Assembly: GCF_025685565.1 (NCBI RefSeq)
Contig: NZ_JAGSYE010000001.1
Span: 62,001 to 126,000 of the forward strand
DNA length: 64,000 nt
Direction of reading: 5' to 3'
Source: Granulicella aggregans
GTDB lineage: Bacteria; Acidobacteriota; Terriglobia; Terriglobales; Acidobacteriaceae
The notes below the pieces were generated by a model, which did not search any database, was not told where the DNA came from, and saw only the letters and a list, made by a program, of their open reading frames with translations. Of this stretch, positions 28,410 to 37,313 are shown piece after piece. Made by a program: the position numbers and the translations under genes. Each line of letters opens with the position of its first letter. Position 1 is the stretch's first letter.

Positions 28410-29716
28410 TGTTTGTCTCCGTCTTCAAGCCCGGCAGCGGGCTTCGCTCCAGCCGCCTCGACCTTTACCTTGGTCCCTTCATCCAGCCCATAGCCTCCGC
28501 TCAGGATGACCGTATCGGCAACCGTAAGGCCACTGGTGATCTGGACGGTCTCCGCCGTCTGCACCCCAACGGTGATGTTCTTCTTATGCAGCGTGCCGTC
28601 CGCGTTCACGACGAGGACCGCATTACCGCCCGTCTCGCTGGAGCGCTGAACCGCATCAACCGGCAGCGTAATGGCATCGGGAATGGACTTGCCTTCAATC
28701 GCCACATGTACGGCGGTCCCAGCCCTCAGAGCACCGGTTGCGTTCTCCACTTTCACCCACACTTCGACGGTGGTGCTGCCCGTATCCAGCGCCGGACTGA
28801 TCAACGAGACCTTGCCCTCCACCGGCTTATCCAGTCCCGGCACCGTGACCTCCGCCGCCGCGCCCACAGCAAGCTGCTGCGCCTGTCTCTGCGCAATGTG
28901 CAGCTTCGCAAGCAGCACGGATGTATCCATCACCGTCACCACGGGGATACCAGCAGCAGCCGTCTCTCCAACAAACAGAGGCCGATCGGTGACGACACCG
29001 GATATCGGTGTCCGAATGCTGGTATAGCTTAGCTGCGCCTCGGCCCCAAGGTACTTGCCCTTCGCGGAGGTCAACTGCCCCTCAGCGGACTTGAGCGATG
29101 CCGTCGTCCCTACGTTCTTGGTCGTCTCGTACTTTTGCTTGGCAATCTCGTAGTTGGCCTGGGCCTGAATCACCGAAGCCTTGGCAGTGTCCACGTCCCT
29201 ACCGGGAATCGCGCCCTCCTTGAAGAGTTGAGTGCGCGATGCCAGAACACTCTGGGCCAGATCGAACGCTGACTTCGCCTGCTCCAGATCGAGCCGGGCC
29301 TGCGTCTCCTGCTGCGGCACCTGCTGCGCCGTGGCGATCGTATAAGCGCCTTCAGCACTCTTCAGCGCGCCCTTGTTGTCTAGCGCAGCCGCGGACAGGT
29401 CACCATTCTCGAGCGTCGCCAGCAGTTGCCCAGCCTTCACACGGCTTCCCCGCTGTACGTAAAACTGCTTGACTGGAGCGGTGATCTTCGCCTGGATCGC
29501 GGCCTGAGCAACCGGGGCAAGGATTGCGTCAGCCTCGATCTCTTCCGTGATCGTGCCAACCACAGGATGAACCACCTGGACCGGGACAACCTGTTTCTCC
29601 GCATCATCCGCGGCAGACTTCTTGCAGCCTTCGAAGGCTGACACGCAGAGCACGCACGTCAAAAGCGCGACAGCCGCAAGAGGTTTCCGAAGCCGAAGAT
29701 ACTGTGGAAGAGTCAT
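28406..29716 (-). CDS. RND efflux periplasmic adaptor subunit (HlyD/MFP family)
   Basis: About 436 aa. N-terminal membrane segment LAAVALLTCVLCVSAFEGCKK ends in Gly-Cys and may be lipidated, although the lipobox is not ideal. A split lipoyl domain follows (QAAIQAKITAPVKQFYVQRGSRVKAGQLLATLENG and, after the coiled coil, SIRTPISGVVTDRPLFVGE). The alpha-helical hairpin between is Ala/Gln-rich, then come beta-barrel and membrane-proximal domains. The adaptor joins the inner-membrane pump to TolC. ATG at 29716 is used because an upstream extension to 29797 would run into the TolC gene. It lies 8 bases after the TolC stop and overlaps the pump gene. Confidence 0.9.
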   Translation of the reverse strand: MTLPQYLRLRKPLAAVALLTCVLCVSAFEGCKKSAADDAEKQVVPVQVVHPVVGTITEEIEADAILAPVAQAAIQAKITAPVKQFYVQRGSRVKAGQLLATLENGDLSAAALDNKGALKSAEGAYTIATAQQVPQQETQARLDLEQAKSAFDLAQSVLASRTQLFKEGAIPGRDVDTAKASVIQAQANYEIAKQKYETTKNVGTTASLKSAEGQLTSAKGKYLGAEAQLSYTSIRTPISGVVTDRPLFVGETAAAGIPVVTVMDTSVLLAKLHIAQRQAQQLAVGAAAEVTVPGLDKPVEGKVSLISPALDTGSTTVEVWVKVENATGALRAGTAVHVAIEGKSIPDAITLPVDAVQRSSETGGNAVLVVNADGTLHKKNITVGVQTAETVQITSGLTVADTVILSGGYGLDEGTKVKVEAAGAKPAAGLEDGDKQ

Positions 29717-29723
29717 CAGTTTA

Positions 29724-31073
29724 TTAGATCGTTCCCGTAAGGAGTTGCAGGTTGGCAAGAGCCAGCCTGTAGCGGACGTTGCCATCCACCAGCCCAAGCT
29801 CCGCCGTGGTCAAAGAGTTCTGCGCGTCGACGACCTCGAAGACCGTCGCCTCGCTCGAGTTGTACCGCAGCCGCGTCAGGCGCAGGCTCTCGCGTGCCGT
29901 GTCGACGCTCAATTTCAGCGAGGCCAGTTGGCGCTCGGCAAGCGCGGCTTCGTTGTAGAACTCTTCAAGCTGCGCGATGAGATTGCGCTGGGTCGCGGTA
30001 AGGGCAATCTTTACAGAATCGCGTTGGATCTGTGCCTGACGAACCTTGTGCTGGGTCGAGAACCAGTCCCATACAGGGATGTCGACGGTGACCGAGGCGG
30101 AGTAGCCAAGGTTGCGCACGCCAGTCGGGCCGTTCACAGCAGCCTCTTCCGCATCGATGCCGTAGGTGTAGTTCAGCGCCACGTCCGGCAGATAAGCAGC
30201 ACGCGCGGCACGGACATCGAGGTTAGCTGCCTTGAGCGATGCAAAGGCGCTTCGCAGCTCCGGATTCCCTGCCTGCGCCGCAACCTCAATCTCCGCCTGT
30301 AGAGGCAGCGGCTTCTCTACTGGGAGGCTCACCGTGTAGGGAGAGCGCGGATCTTCGAAGAGCAATACACCGAGGTCGAGCTTGCTCTTCTCCATCGCAA
30401 GCTGAGCGTCGGCGAGGTCACGCTGGCGTTGCTGCACGGTGAGCTCAGCCTTCAGCACGTCGGCGTGCGCAGCCTCGCGCTCCGCTTCGCGCTCACTGGT
30501 CAGTGTCACGAAGCTAACCGCCTCGTCCGCGGCGCGCCGCTCTACTTCTACCCTCTCCTCCGCCGTGGCCGTGCCGTAGAAGAGTGTGGCGACGGCAGCG
30601 GTAAGGCCACGGCGCGCAATCTCCAGCTCTGCGTTGGCGACTGCCGCCGCTGCCGAAGCACGGGAGAGGTTTGCCGCCTGCGCCAGCCCCAGCGTCTCAT
30701 TGACGACAGCCTGGCTCGCATACTCCCGCACCGCGTTGTTCGCGATGAACTTCGGCGCTGCCTGTGATCCAGTCGACCCCGCCTGGTTCTTCCCTCCATT
30801 GGGCTGGGTATAGAGATAGGCGTTGTGATACGTCACGGTAGGAAGCAGGGCAGCGCGAGCGATCGAACGGTCGAGCGAGGCCGACTCGCTCGCCGCGCGC
30901 GCTGCCGCGAAGGCCGGCTGGTTGGCGCGGGCGCGAGAGAGAGCGTCATCAAGCGTCACCGCAGCCGCAGGTTGCGGCACTGCCTGCTGTCCAAGGACCG
31001 AGGCCGCGAACACAAAGCAGCCGCATATCGTCAGCCAGCGAAGACCCGTTTCATCATTTCTGCTCTTGGTCAT
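29724..31073 (-). CDS. TolC family outer-membrane efflux protein
   Basis: About 449 aa. The signal peptide (WLTICGCFVFAASVLGQQ) is followed by VTLDDALSRARANQPAFAAARA, the standard opening of TolC-family repeats. Long Ala/Glu/Leu helices and a second repeat (AEIEVAAQAGNPELRSAFASLKAANLDV) follow, then strand-like TVDIPVWDWFS. It ends in DGNVRYRLALANLQLLTGTI. It supplies the outer-membrane duct for the RND pump encoded next. The ATG comes 8 bases after the stop of the propeller gene. Confidence 0.9.
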   Translation of the reverse strand: MTKSRNDETGLRWLTICGCFVFAASVLGQQAVPQPAAAVTLDDALSRARANQPAFAAARAASESASLDRSIARAALLPTVTYHNAYLYTQPNGGKNQAGSTGSQAAPKFIANNAVREYASQAVVNETLGLAQAANLSRASAAAAVANAELEIARRGLTAAVATLFYGTATAEERVEVERRAADEAVSFVTLTSEREAEREAAHADVLKAELTVQQRQRDLADAQLAMEKSKLDLGVLLFEDPRSPYTVSLPVEKPLPLQAEIEVAAQAGNPELRSAFASLKAANLDVRAARAAYLPDVALNYTYGIDAEEAAVNGPTGVRNLGYSASVTVDIPVWDWFSTQHKVRQAQIQRDSVKIALTATQRNLIAQLEEFYNEAALAERQLASLKLSVDTARESLRLTRLRYNSSEATVFEVVDAQNSLTTAELGLVDGNVRYRLALANLQLLTGTI

Positions 31074-31080
31074 CGTCTCG

Positions 31081-32088
31081 TTAGCGCCCCAGAACAAGCA
31101 CGGTGAAGGTCCCCGGAATCTGCGCCGGACGCGCCTTCGGATTCGCCGGATCGGGCGCGGCAAACTTCGATGTCACCAGGTAGATCTTATCGGCGGCCGC
31201 ATCATAAGACATGGTGCGAGCGCCCTTCTCCGTCTTCACGACCTGCGCCACCGGATAGCCCGGCTTGCCTGCATCGACTACGGTCAAAGTGCCCTCTCCA
31301 TTCGAGGAGAATGCAAGCTTCCGCTTCGCGTCATATCCCGCAGCATCCGGTCCATCGCCAACCGCCGGCGTAGCAAGCGACTTCCCAGTCTTCGCATCAG
31401 TGACGGCCATCTTGTTGCCATCGCAGACCGAGAATAGCCGCTCGCCTTCAGCATCGAACGCGAGTCCAGACGGTGACTCGCACTTAGTCAATGGCCAGGT
31501 CGCGGTAGCCTTCAGACTCTTCGCATCCAGCCGGACAATCTCGTTCTTGTCTTCAATGTTCACGAAGACGGTGCCTCTGCCATCCGCCTGGGGAAACTCC
31601 GGCTTCCCAGGCAGCGCGATCGTAGCCTTGGGGGCCATCGTCGCGAGGTCGATGACTGTGGCGTTCTTGCTGCCGCCGTTGAAGGCCCAAAGCGTCTTCG
31701 TCGTGGGCTCATACGTGGCACCGTCCGGGTTGGTGCCCGCCGGGATCGTCGCGACCGAAGCAAAGGTCGAAAGGTCGAAGGCCACAACGTGATTTGCTCC
31801 TCCATCGGTTACATATCCGACCTTGCTTCCCGGAGGTATGACAACGCCATGGCAACGAGTCAGCCCGGTGACTGCGCCGATCACCTTACCCGTTTCGGTA
31901 TCAACCACATCGACCTTGGTGCTATGCGTGATGTACAGACGATGCGAGTCAGAGTCAGCAAGAATATAGTCCCACCCGCCCTCGCCGCCAATGACCCAAC
32001 GTTGCTCTATGTGAAAGGGTGCCTGCGCGAAGGCGGCACCGGCAAGGAACGCCGAGAGGGCAATTTGAGCGAACAGACGAATCGACAT
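31081..32088 (-). CDS. exported YncE/YVTN-type beta-propeller protein
   Basis: A 335-aa secreted protein. Signal peptide MSIRLFAQIALSAFLAGAAFA, then about six to seven propeller blades of the 40-residue YVTN kind (HRLYITHSTKVDVVDTETG; VGYVTDGGANHVVAFDLST; TVFVNIEDKNEIVRLDAKS). No catalytic residues are recognised. It is the first gene of the efflux part of the operon, behind a putative response-regulator box. A periplasmic binding or sensing role next to the pump is inferred. TGGAGA seven bases before ATG supports the start. Confidence 0.85.
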   Translation of the reverse strand: MSIRLFAQIALSAFLAGAAFAQAPFHIEQRWVIGGEGGWDYILADSDSHRLYITHSTKVDVVDTETGKVIGAVTGLTRCHGVVIPPGSKVGYVTDGGANHVVAFDLSTFASVATIPAGTNPDGATYEPTTKTLWAFNGGSKNATVIDLATMAPKATIALPGKPEFPQADGRGTVFVNIEDKNEIVRLDAKSLKATATWPLTKCESPSGLAFDAEGERLFSVCDGNKMAVTDAKTGKSLATPAVGDGPDAAGYDAKRKLAFSSNGEGTLTVVDAGKPGYPVAQVVKTEKGARTMSYDAAADKIYLVTSKFAAPDPANPKARPAQIPGTFTVLVLGR

Positions 32089-32142
32089 GCAGATATCTCC
32101 AGGCGGGACCGAATCCCAACGCTCTCAATATCGCAAGCCGAG

Positions 32143-32159
32143 CTTAAAGCAAACTGAAG
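32143..32159 (-). promoter_or_regulatory. putative response-regulator box before the efflux genes
   Basis: On the plus strand the site reads CTTAAA-N5-CTGAAG, an 11-bp-spaced direct repeat of the kind OmpR/PhoB-family regulators bind. A near-identical site precedes the response regulator gene (34294-34310). In the transcription direction a GATATT element (32132-32127) follows at a distance that makes the box overlap the -35 region. The distance to the propeller ATG is about 55 bases. Confidence 0.55.
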
Positions 32160-32163
32160 ATCT

Positions 32164-33585
32164 TCAATTGAGCGGTCGCGTTCCGCTCTCAATCAGCACG
32201 GGAAGCGAGAACGTGACGCAGGTCCCCTCGTCAACCCGGCTTTCGATGGTGATCTCGCCATGGCTGCTCTCCACAATCGCCTTAGCGATTGCGAGTCCCA
32301 GGCCCGTGCCACCTGTGCGCCGGCTGCGGGACCGGTCGGCGCGGTAGAAACGCTCAAAGACATGGGGCAGCGACTCCGGCGCAATCCCCTCGCCCTGGTC
32401 TTCAATCCGCACCAACGCACGCCCATCGCTGACGCTCAGCGAAACATCGATCTCTTCGCCAGGGGCGCTGTGCTGGATCGCATTCTGTAGCAGGTTGGAG
32501 CAAAGAATCCGCAGTTGCTCTCTCTCCCCGGCGACCCAGGCAGTTGAATCCGCCGACACCATGACGCTGACTTCGCAGAGCTCCGCAGCCGTCCTCAGAA
32601 GCTCGACGACCTCAAGGAGCACATCCCTCAAGTCAACCTCCATCGTCGAAACTTCGCGTTCCGTATTCGCCTCAAGCCCCGCAAGAAAGAGCATGCTCGC
32701 AACCAGCTGTTCCATCCGTTCGCAGTCGACCTCGGCGCGTTCGATCCCCGCGAGATACTCCGAAGCGCTGCGTTCGCGCAGAGTCATCACCTGTAGCGAC
32801 GACTTGATCACCGCGACAGACGTCTTCAATTCATGGGCAGCATCGCCAACGAATTGGCGTTGCTGTTCGAAGGAACGCTCAAGGCCGCTAAGCGCCGTGC
32901 GCAGGGCCATCACCAGCGGGTTCAGCTCTTCTACCTCGAGCACATGCTCCGGCGGCTCGAACTGCCACGCGTCCACGGAGACCTTGCTGGCCTGCGCGGC
33001 AAGCTCCCGGAGCGGCCGAAGGCCGCGACGCATGAGGCGCAGCATAAGATATCCATTGATCGCCAGAAGAGCGACTCCGAGCGCGGAATAAAACAGGATG
33101 GCATTCTCAATCCGCTCCCAGACCGGATTCGTCCTGATCCCATAAAGGATCACGACATGGCGTGGAATGCCCCCGCCCTTGTCACCAGGATCGACCATGC
33201 GCAGCCCGGAGACGCGGATCAGACGATAGCTCTTCCTTCCTATCGAGACGGTACGAAACTCGCGGGGATCGGAGAATGCCGCTTCAGAATCCGTCCAGTT
33301 CTCGGAGTGGCCAAGGATCTTCCCGAACTCATCACGCACCGAATAGATATCTCGCCCCGGAACCATGGTCTGCGTTCCATCGAGCATCACATTGTCCTGC
33401 GCATCTTCCGCGTCCTGCACCGCGCCCAGCATGGAGTCCGCCCGCCCCCGCAACATCACATCAAACGCGCGAAACTGCGAGATCGTGTCGTAGACACCTG
33501 CACCAGCAATCAGCACAACCGTCGTAGCGAACTGGACCAGCAGCACCACCGCGATCAATCGTCGGGTAAGCGAGAACGTCTTCAC
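32164..33585 (-). CDS. sensor histidine kinase
   Basis: A 473-aa membrane kinase. There is an N-terminal helix (LIAVVLLVQFATTVVLIAGAGVY), a periplasmic region of about 140 residues, a second helix (NAILFYSALGVALLAINGY) and a HAMP-like linker. The phosphoacceptor box AAHELKTSVAVIKSS follows, with His251; Ser replaces the usual Pro after HELKT. The ATPase domain has NLLQNAIQHS, DQGEGI and GTGLGLAIAKAI. The GTG start overlaps the stop of the response regulator gene (GTGA). It probably senses a pump substrate in the periplasm and controls the efflux genes that follow. Confidence 0.92.
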   Translation of the reverse strand: MKTFSLTRRLIAVVLLVQFATTVVLIAGAGVYDTISQFRAFDVMLRGRADSMLGAVQDAEDAQDNVMLDGTQTMVPGRDIYSVRDEFGKILGHSENWTDSEAAFSDPREFRTVSIGRKSYRLIRVSGLRMVDPGDKGGGIPRHVVILYGIRTNPVWERIENAILFYSALGVALLAINGYLMLRLMRRGLRPLRELAAQASKVSVDAWQFEPPEHVLEVEELNPLVMALRTALSGLERSFEQQRQFVGDAAHELKTSVAVIKSSLQVMTLRERSASEYLAGIERAEVDCERMEQLVASMLFLAGLEANTEREVSTMEVDLRDVLLEVVELLRTAAELCEVSVMVSADSTAWVAGEREQLRILCSNLLQNAIQHSAPGEEIDVSLSVSDGRALVRIEDQGEGIAPESLPHVFERFYRADRSRSRRTGGTGLGLAIAKAIVESSHGEITIESRVDEGTCVTFSLPVLIESGTRPLN

Positions 33586-34271
33586 CCAGCTACCTCGCGC
33601 TCCATCTGAAGCCGGTATCCTCGTCCGCGGAGCGTCTCAATGCTCGACGTCTCAGCGCCCTGATCGAGCTTGCGTCGCAGGTTGGAGACATGCGCTTCAA
33701 TGACGTTCGAATGATGCTCCCAGTTGTAGTCGTAGATATGTTCGAGGAGCTCGCGCTTCGAGACAACGACACGCGGCCGGTGCATCAGATACTCCAGGAT
33801 CTTGTACTCAATGGGCGAGAGCGTAATGAATATTCCGGCGCGTGCAATGGTCTGCTCGCTGGTGTTCAGTTCGATGTCCCCCAACCGAAGTGTTGTGGCG
33901 GCGACTCCCTTCCCTCGACGGATGAGGGCCTTGGCCCGTGCGATCAGCTCTCCCAGATCGAATGGCTTGGTCAGGTAGTCGTCAGCGCCCGCATTCAGGA
34001 GATCCACGATCGACTCGCGCTCGGAGCGCGCGGTGAGCACCAGCACGGCCGTCGTATCTCCGCTGGCCCGCAACCGGCGCAGAACCGAAGGCCCGTCTAC
34101 CAACGGGAGGTTGAGATCAAGAACTACCAGGTCGTAACAGCGATTGCCAGCAAGATCGATGGCGGTTGCACCGTCCTCAGCATGGTCCACGGCGAATCCG
34201 GGGCCATCGCGCAGGGCTGCAGCGACATTCTCCGCCAAACGAACTTCATCTTCGACCAGCAGCACCCGCAT
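33582..34271 (-). CDS. OmpR/PhoB family response regulator
   Basis: A 229-aa regulator. Receiver domain residues 1-115, with acidic pocket VEDE, phosphoacceptor Asp52 in VVLDLNLP, and the Lys of YLTKPFD. A C-terminal winged helix (LSPIEYKILEYLMHRP, then SNVIEAHVSNLRRKL and RGRGYRL) marks the OmpR class. It forms a coupled pair with the kinase gene. A box (34294-34310) that matches the one before the efflux genes lies just upstream, which suggests autoregulation. Confidence 0.94.
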   Translation of the reverse strand: MRVLLVEDEVRLAENVAAALRDGPGFAVDHAEDGATAIDLAGNRCYDLVVLDLNLPLVDGPSVLRRLRASGDTTAVLVLTARSERESIVDLLNAGADDYLTKPFDLGELIARAKALIRRGKGVAATTLRLGDIELNTSEQTIARAGIFITLSPIEYKILEYLMHRPRVVVSKRELLEHIYDYNWEHHSNVIEAHVSNLRRKLDQGAETSSIETLRGRGYRLQMEREVAG

Positions 34272-34293
34272 CGTGACAGTTCACCACAATCAG

Positions 34294-34310
34294 CTTAATC
34301 CAAGCTGAAG
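34294..34310 (-). promoter_or_regulatory. putative response-regulator box before the two-component genes
   Basis: CTTAAT-N5-CTGAAG on the plus strand, 23 bases before the ATG at 34271. The flanks extend the match to the site at 32143-32159: read in the transcription direction, both fit TTCAGyTTGnnTTAAGCT. Confidence 0.55.
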
Positions 34311-34315
34311 TCGCT

Positions 34316-35704
34316 TCAGTGACAATCGGCCAGCGGTGAGAGTGCCGCTCCCCAGCGAGCGAGAGCTGGGGCCAACTCCGACACCGTAGCGGACCATGTC
34401 GCAGCCGAGGCGAACCCGATGCCCTTCGGCTCTCCGCAGACCATCGCCATGGATGTGGCGGCACCACGTGCCTGTTGCATCAGCTTCGCGTCTCCGTAAA
34501 CGGCAACGCCGTCGACGACCACCATCTCCACGTCGGCTGGAGAGGAATGCACCAACTGCGAGTACGCATCGCCACCGCTAGCCTTGAGTACAAGAAGGTC
34601 AGCCCGCATGCCGACGGCAAGCGTGCCCGTCTGATCAGAAATCCCGCCAAGCTCCGCAGCATTCTGCGTCGCCATCTCAAAGAGGTCGCGATCTGTAAAC
34701 GGCGCAGGCGATTGCGTCGCATTCCAGATGGCGGCATACTTCAGCTCCTGCAACATGCCGTCCGAACCAGTCGGGCTCCAGTCAGGCGCGATCGCCATCT
34801 TTACTCCAGCCTCCTTCGCGCCGGCGACATCCGCAGTGCTGCCGTAGAGCTCGAAGTTGCTGTGCGGCGACCAGACGAGGCCGACACCCATCTTCGCCAT
34901 CACCGCGAAGTTTTCTTTCGACAAGGCGACACCGTGGATGATGCTCACACCCGGAAGCAGAAGTCCCCGAGCCTGCAGCATCGCGAACTCACGCCTGGCG
35001 CTGGCATTGTCGGAAGCACCTTCGGCGATGTGAAACATGGCAGCGTTGATCGTATGATCGCGAAGCCCATCCATCAGCGCCGCAGTGTGGGCTGTATCCA
35101 GCGCCAGCGGGAACACCTCATAGCGCAGCTTCTCAGCAGCTTCGTCGGGGTAAAGACGCGACGCCACGCCCAGTTCTCGCACAAGACCACCAAGGCAGTC
35201 AGGCTGCATCGTCGCCGGAGCGGTCGACCGACCGGGCGATGTCAAATCGTTGGGATAGAGGCCGGCCTGTGAGGTCGCTCCCCCTGCAATCGCCTTGACC
35301 TCCGCATAGCGCTCCGCAGCGCATCCGTGCCCCTCCGCGACGAATTTTTCGTGGGGGACATTCAGCGCCATCCGGTACTCCGGCAACTGCTGCCAGTCGT
35401 ACCGCGCGCCCGACTTTACTCCTGAACTCCATCGCGACAGTACGTTCCAGGTCACATGGTTATGCAGATCAATGAGTCCAGGGTAGATAGTACCGTCGGT
35501 CTCGATCACCTTTGAGCCCGGAGGCAGAACAAGATCCGCGCCGATGGCCGTGATCTTCCCAGCTTCGATCAGCACGGTTGCATGGTCGACCGGGCCGGAA
35601 GGCGTAACCACCGTTCCGCGAAGCGCAAGATGCTGCGCCTGCGCGTGGCAAGCCCATACACAGAATGAGAGCACGGCAGCGGCAACGCTCAAATTTGGAC
35701 GCAA
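34316..35704 (-). CDS. exported amidohydrolase family protein
   Basis: About 463 aa, TIM-barrel amidohydrolase. The signal peptide (SVAAAVLSFCVWACHAQAQ) makes it periplasmic. Metal-site motifs are IDLHNHVTW (H-x-H), a His in FHIAEG, a His in SIIHGV, the WSPHSNFELYG segment and the Asp of APDWSPTGS. This set resembles cyclic-imidate or aromatic deaminase-like members rather than dihydropyrimidinase. The frame is open to ATG at 36013 inside mmsA. TTG at 35704 has GAGGAG seven bases upstream and starts at the signal peptide, so it is preferred. It lies about 97 bases after mmsA with a perfect palindrome between, so it may have its own control. The substrate is unknown. Confidence 0.85.
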   Translation of the reverse strand: MRPNLSVAAAVLSFCVWACHAQAQHLALRGTVVTPSGPVDHATVLIEAGKITAIGADLVLPPGSKVIETDGTIYPGLIDLHNHVTWNVLSRWSSGVKSGARYDWQQLPEYRMALNVPHEKFVAEGHGCAAERYAEVKAIAGGATSQAGLYPNDLTSPGRSTAPATMQPDCLGGLVRELGVASRLYPDEAAEKLRYEVFPLALDTAHTAALMDGLRDHTINAAMFHIAEGASDNASARREFAMLQARGLLLPGVSIIHGVALSKENFAVMAKMGVGLVWSPHSNFELYGSTADVAGAKEAGVKMAIAPDWSPTGSDGMLQELKYAAIWNATQSPAPFTDRDLFEMATQNAAELGGISDQTGTLAVGMRADLLVLKASGGDAYSQLVHSSPADVEMVVVDGVAVYGDAKLMQQARGAATSMAMVCGEPKGIGFASAATWSATVSELAPALARWGAALSPLADCH

Positions 35705-35752
35705 AGGGAAGCTCCTCTTATCAATCACCTGCTCACGTAACTTCCCTTTGTC

Positions 35753-35766
35753 ATTCCCTAGGGAAT
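35753..35766. promoter_or_regulatory. 14-bp perfect palindrome before the amidohydrolase gene
   Basis: ATTCCCTAGGGAAT, a gapless palindrome 48 bases before the TTG start at 35704, in the only sizeable gap of this minus-strand run. A repressor operator is possible; no known regulator is matched. Confidence 0.35.
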
Positions 35767-35801
35767 CTGCGTCTCCAGCCTCTCTACCCGTCACATCAAA
35801 A

Positions 35802-37313
35802 TCAGCGAACCTGGGGAAAACCAAGGTCAACCTTGCTCGTCCCAGGGTCAGGCCAACGGCTCGTGACCACCTTGCCGCGCGTGTAGAACTGAATACCCTC
35901 CGGGCCATACATATGCAGGTCGCCGAAGAGCGAAGACTTCCATCCACCAAAGCTATACGAGGAAACCGGGACAGGAATCGGCACGTTGATGCCGACCATG
36001 CCCACCTCGACATCGAACTGAAACTGCCGCGCCGCGCCCCCGTTCTGCGTGAAGATCGCCGTGCCGTTACCGAACTCGTTTTCGTTGATGATCTTCAACC
36101 CCTCGGCATAGGTCTCGACGCGAACGACGCTCAACACAGGCCCAAAGATCTCTTCGTTATAGCAGCGCGTTCCCGGCGCAACGTTGTCGATCAGCGAAGC
36201 TCCAAGAAAGAACCCGTCACCCTTCGACGCAGACTCTTCCCGTCCATCGACGGTAACCGTAGCACCATCGGCAATCGCCGAGTCAAGAAATCCCGCCACG
36301 CGATCCCTTTGCTCACGAGTCACCAGCGGCCCCATCTCGCTCCCCTGTTCGAGCCCCGGCCCGACCTTGATCTTCGGAATGCGCTTGCGAATCGCAGCAA
36401 CTAGTGGATCAGCGACGCTACCGACAGCAACGATCACCGAAATAGCCATGCAACGCTGCCCTGCTGCACCATACGCGGCAGATACGGCAGCATCGGCCGC
36501 AGCTTCGACATCAGCATCAGGCAGAACCAGCATGTGGTTCTTCGCCCCGCCCAAAGCCTGCACTCGCTTACCGTTGCGCGTGCCTGTCTCGTAGATATAA
36601 CGCGCAATCGGAGTCGAGCCGACAAAGCTGATCGCCCGGACATCAGGATGCGCGAGCAACCGGTCAACAGCAACACGGTCGCCCATCAGCACATTCAGCA
36701 CGCCATCGGGAACTCCCGCCTGCTGCGCCAGCTCCGCAAGGAACAGGCTCGCCGAAGGCACCTTCTCGGATGGCTTCAGGATAAAGGCATTCCCGCAGGC
36801 GATTGCGTTTGCGAGCATCCACAACGGCACCATCACCGGGAAGTTGAAAGGAGTGATTCCCGCCACAACTCCGAGCGGCTGGCGAAGCTGGTAGACATCG
36901 ACCCCCGTGCTTGCCTGCTCCGAGTAACTTCCCTTCAACAGATTCGAGATGCCACATGCGAACTCTACATTTTCAAGTCCCCGAGCAACTTCACCCCGAG
37001 CATCGGCCAGGGTCTTGCCATTCTCCGTTGCGACAATCTCTGCAAGCCGCTCGCGGTTCGCGTCGATCAGCCCGCGCAGCTTGAACATAATCTCTGCCCG
37101 CCGGGAGAGCGGTGTCGCGCGCCATGCTGGAAACACCGACTTGGCAACTGCAACCGCATGATCAACGTCCTCAACCGAGGCGAAGTTGACCTCGGCGATC
37201 TGCTGTCCGGTTGCCGGGTTCCACACCGGACCCGTGCGGCCCGACACGCTTTCGCTGGAGACGCCGCCGATGCGGTGATTAATGAGAAGCGCTTGTGAGA
37301 CGGACTGGGGCAT
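35802..37313 (-). CDS. mmsA: CoA-acylating methylmalonate-semialdehyde dehydrogenase
   Basis: A 503-aa aldehyde dehydrogenase of the MmsA class. It oxidises malonate or methylmalonate semialdehyde with CoA and NAD to acetyl- or propionyl-CoA and CO2. The conserved features are TPFNFPVMVPLWM, the NAD-site SFVGSTPIARYIY, the LGGAKNHMLVLPDAD segment, catalytic Cys in GAAGQRCMAIS and the ending GPEGIQFYTRGKVVTSRWP. ATG at 37313 follows GGAGGA by six bases and lies inside the end of the aminotransferase gene (35-base overlap), so the two are coupled. As the last gene of the pyrimidine operon it takes the semialdehyde made by the aminotransferase. Confidence 0.95.
   Translation of the reverse strand: MPQSVSQALLINHRIGGVSSESVSGRTGPVWNPATGQQIAEVNFASVEDVDHAVAVAKSVFPAWRATPLSRRAEIMFKLRGLIDANRERLAEIVATENGKTLADARGEVARGLENVEFACGISNLLKGSYSEQASTGVDVYQLRQPLGVVAGITPFNFPVMVPLWMLANAIACGNAFILKPSEKVPSASLFLAELAQQAGVPDGVLNVLMGDRVAVDRLLAHPDVRAISFVGSTPIARYIYETGTRNGKRVQALGGAKNHMLVLPDADVEAAADAAVSAAYGAAGQRCMAISVIVAVGSVADPLVAAIRKRIPKIKVGPGLEQGSEMGPLVTREQRDRVAGFLDSAIADGATVTVDGREESASKGDGFFLGASLIDNVAPGTRCYNEEIFGPVLSVVRVETYAEGLKIINENEFGNGTAIFTQNGGAARQFQFDVEVGMVGINVPIPVPVSSYSFGGWKSSLFGDLHMYGPEGIQFYTRGKVVTSRWPDPGTSKVDLGFPQVR

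Noticed and set aside
34316..35704. Idea that the exported amidohydrolase is the missing dihydropyrimidinase
   Set aside because: It has a signal peptide and WSPHSN-type deaminase-like motifs rather than the dihydropyrimidinase pattern, and PreTA acts in the cytoplasm.
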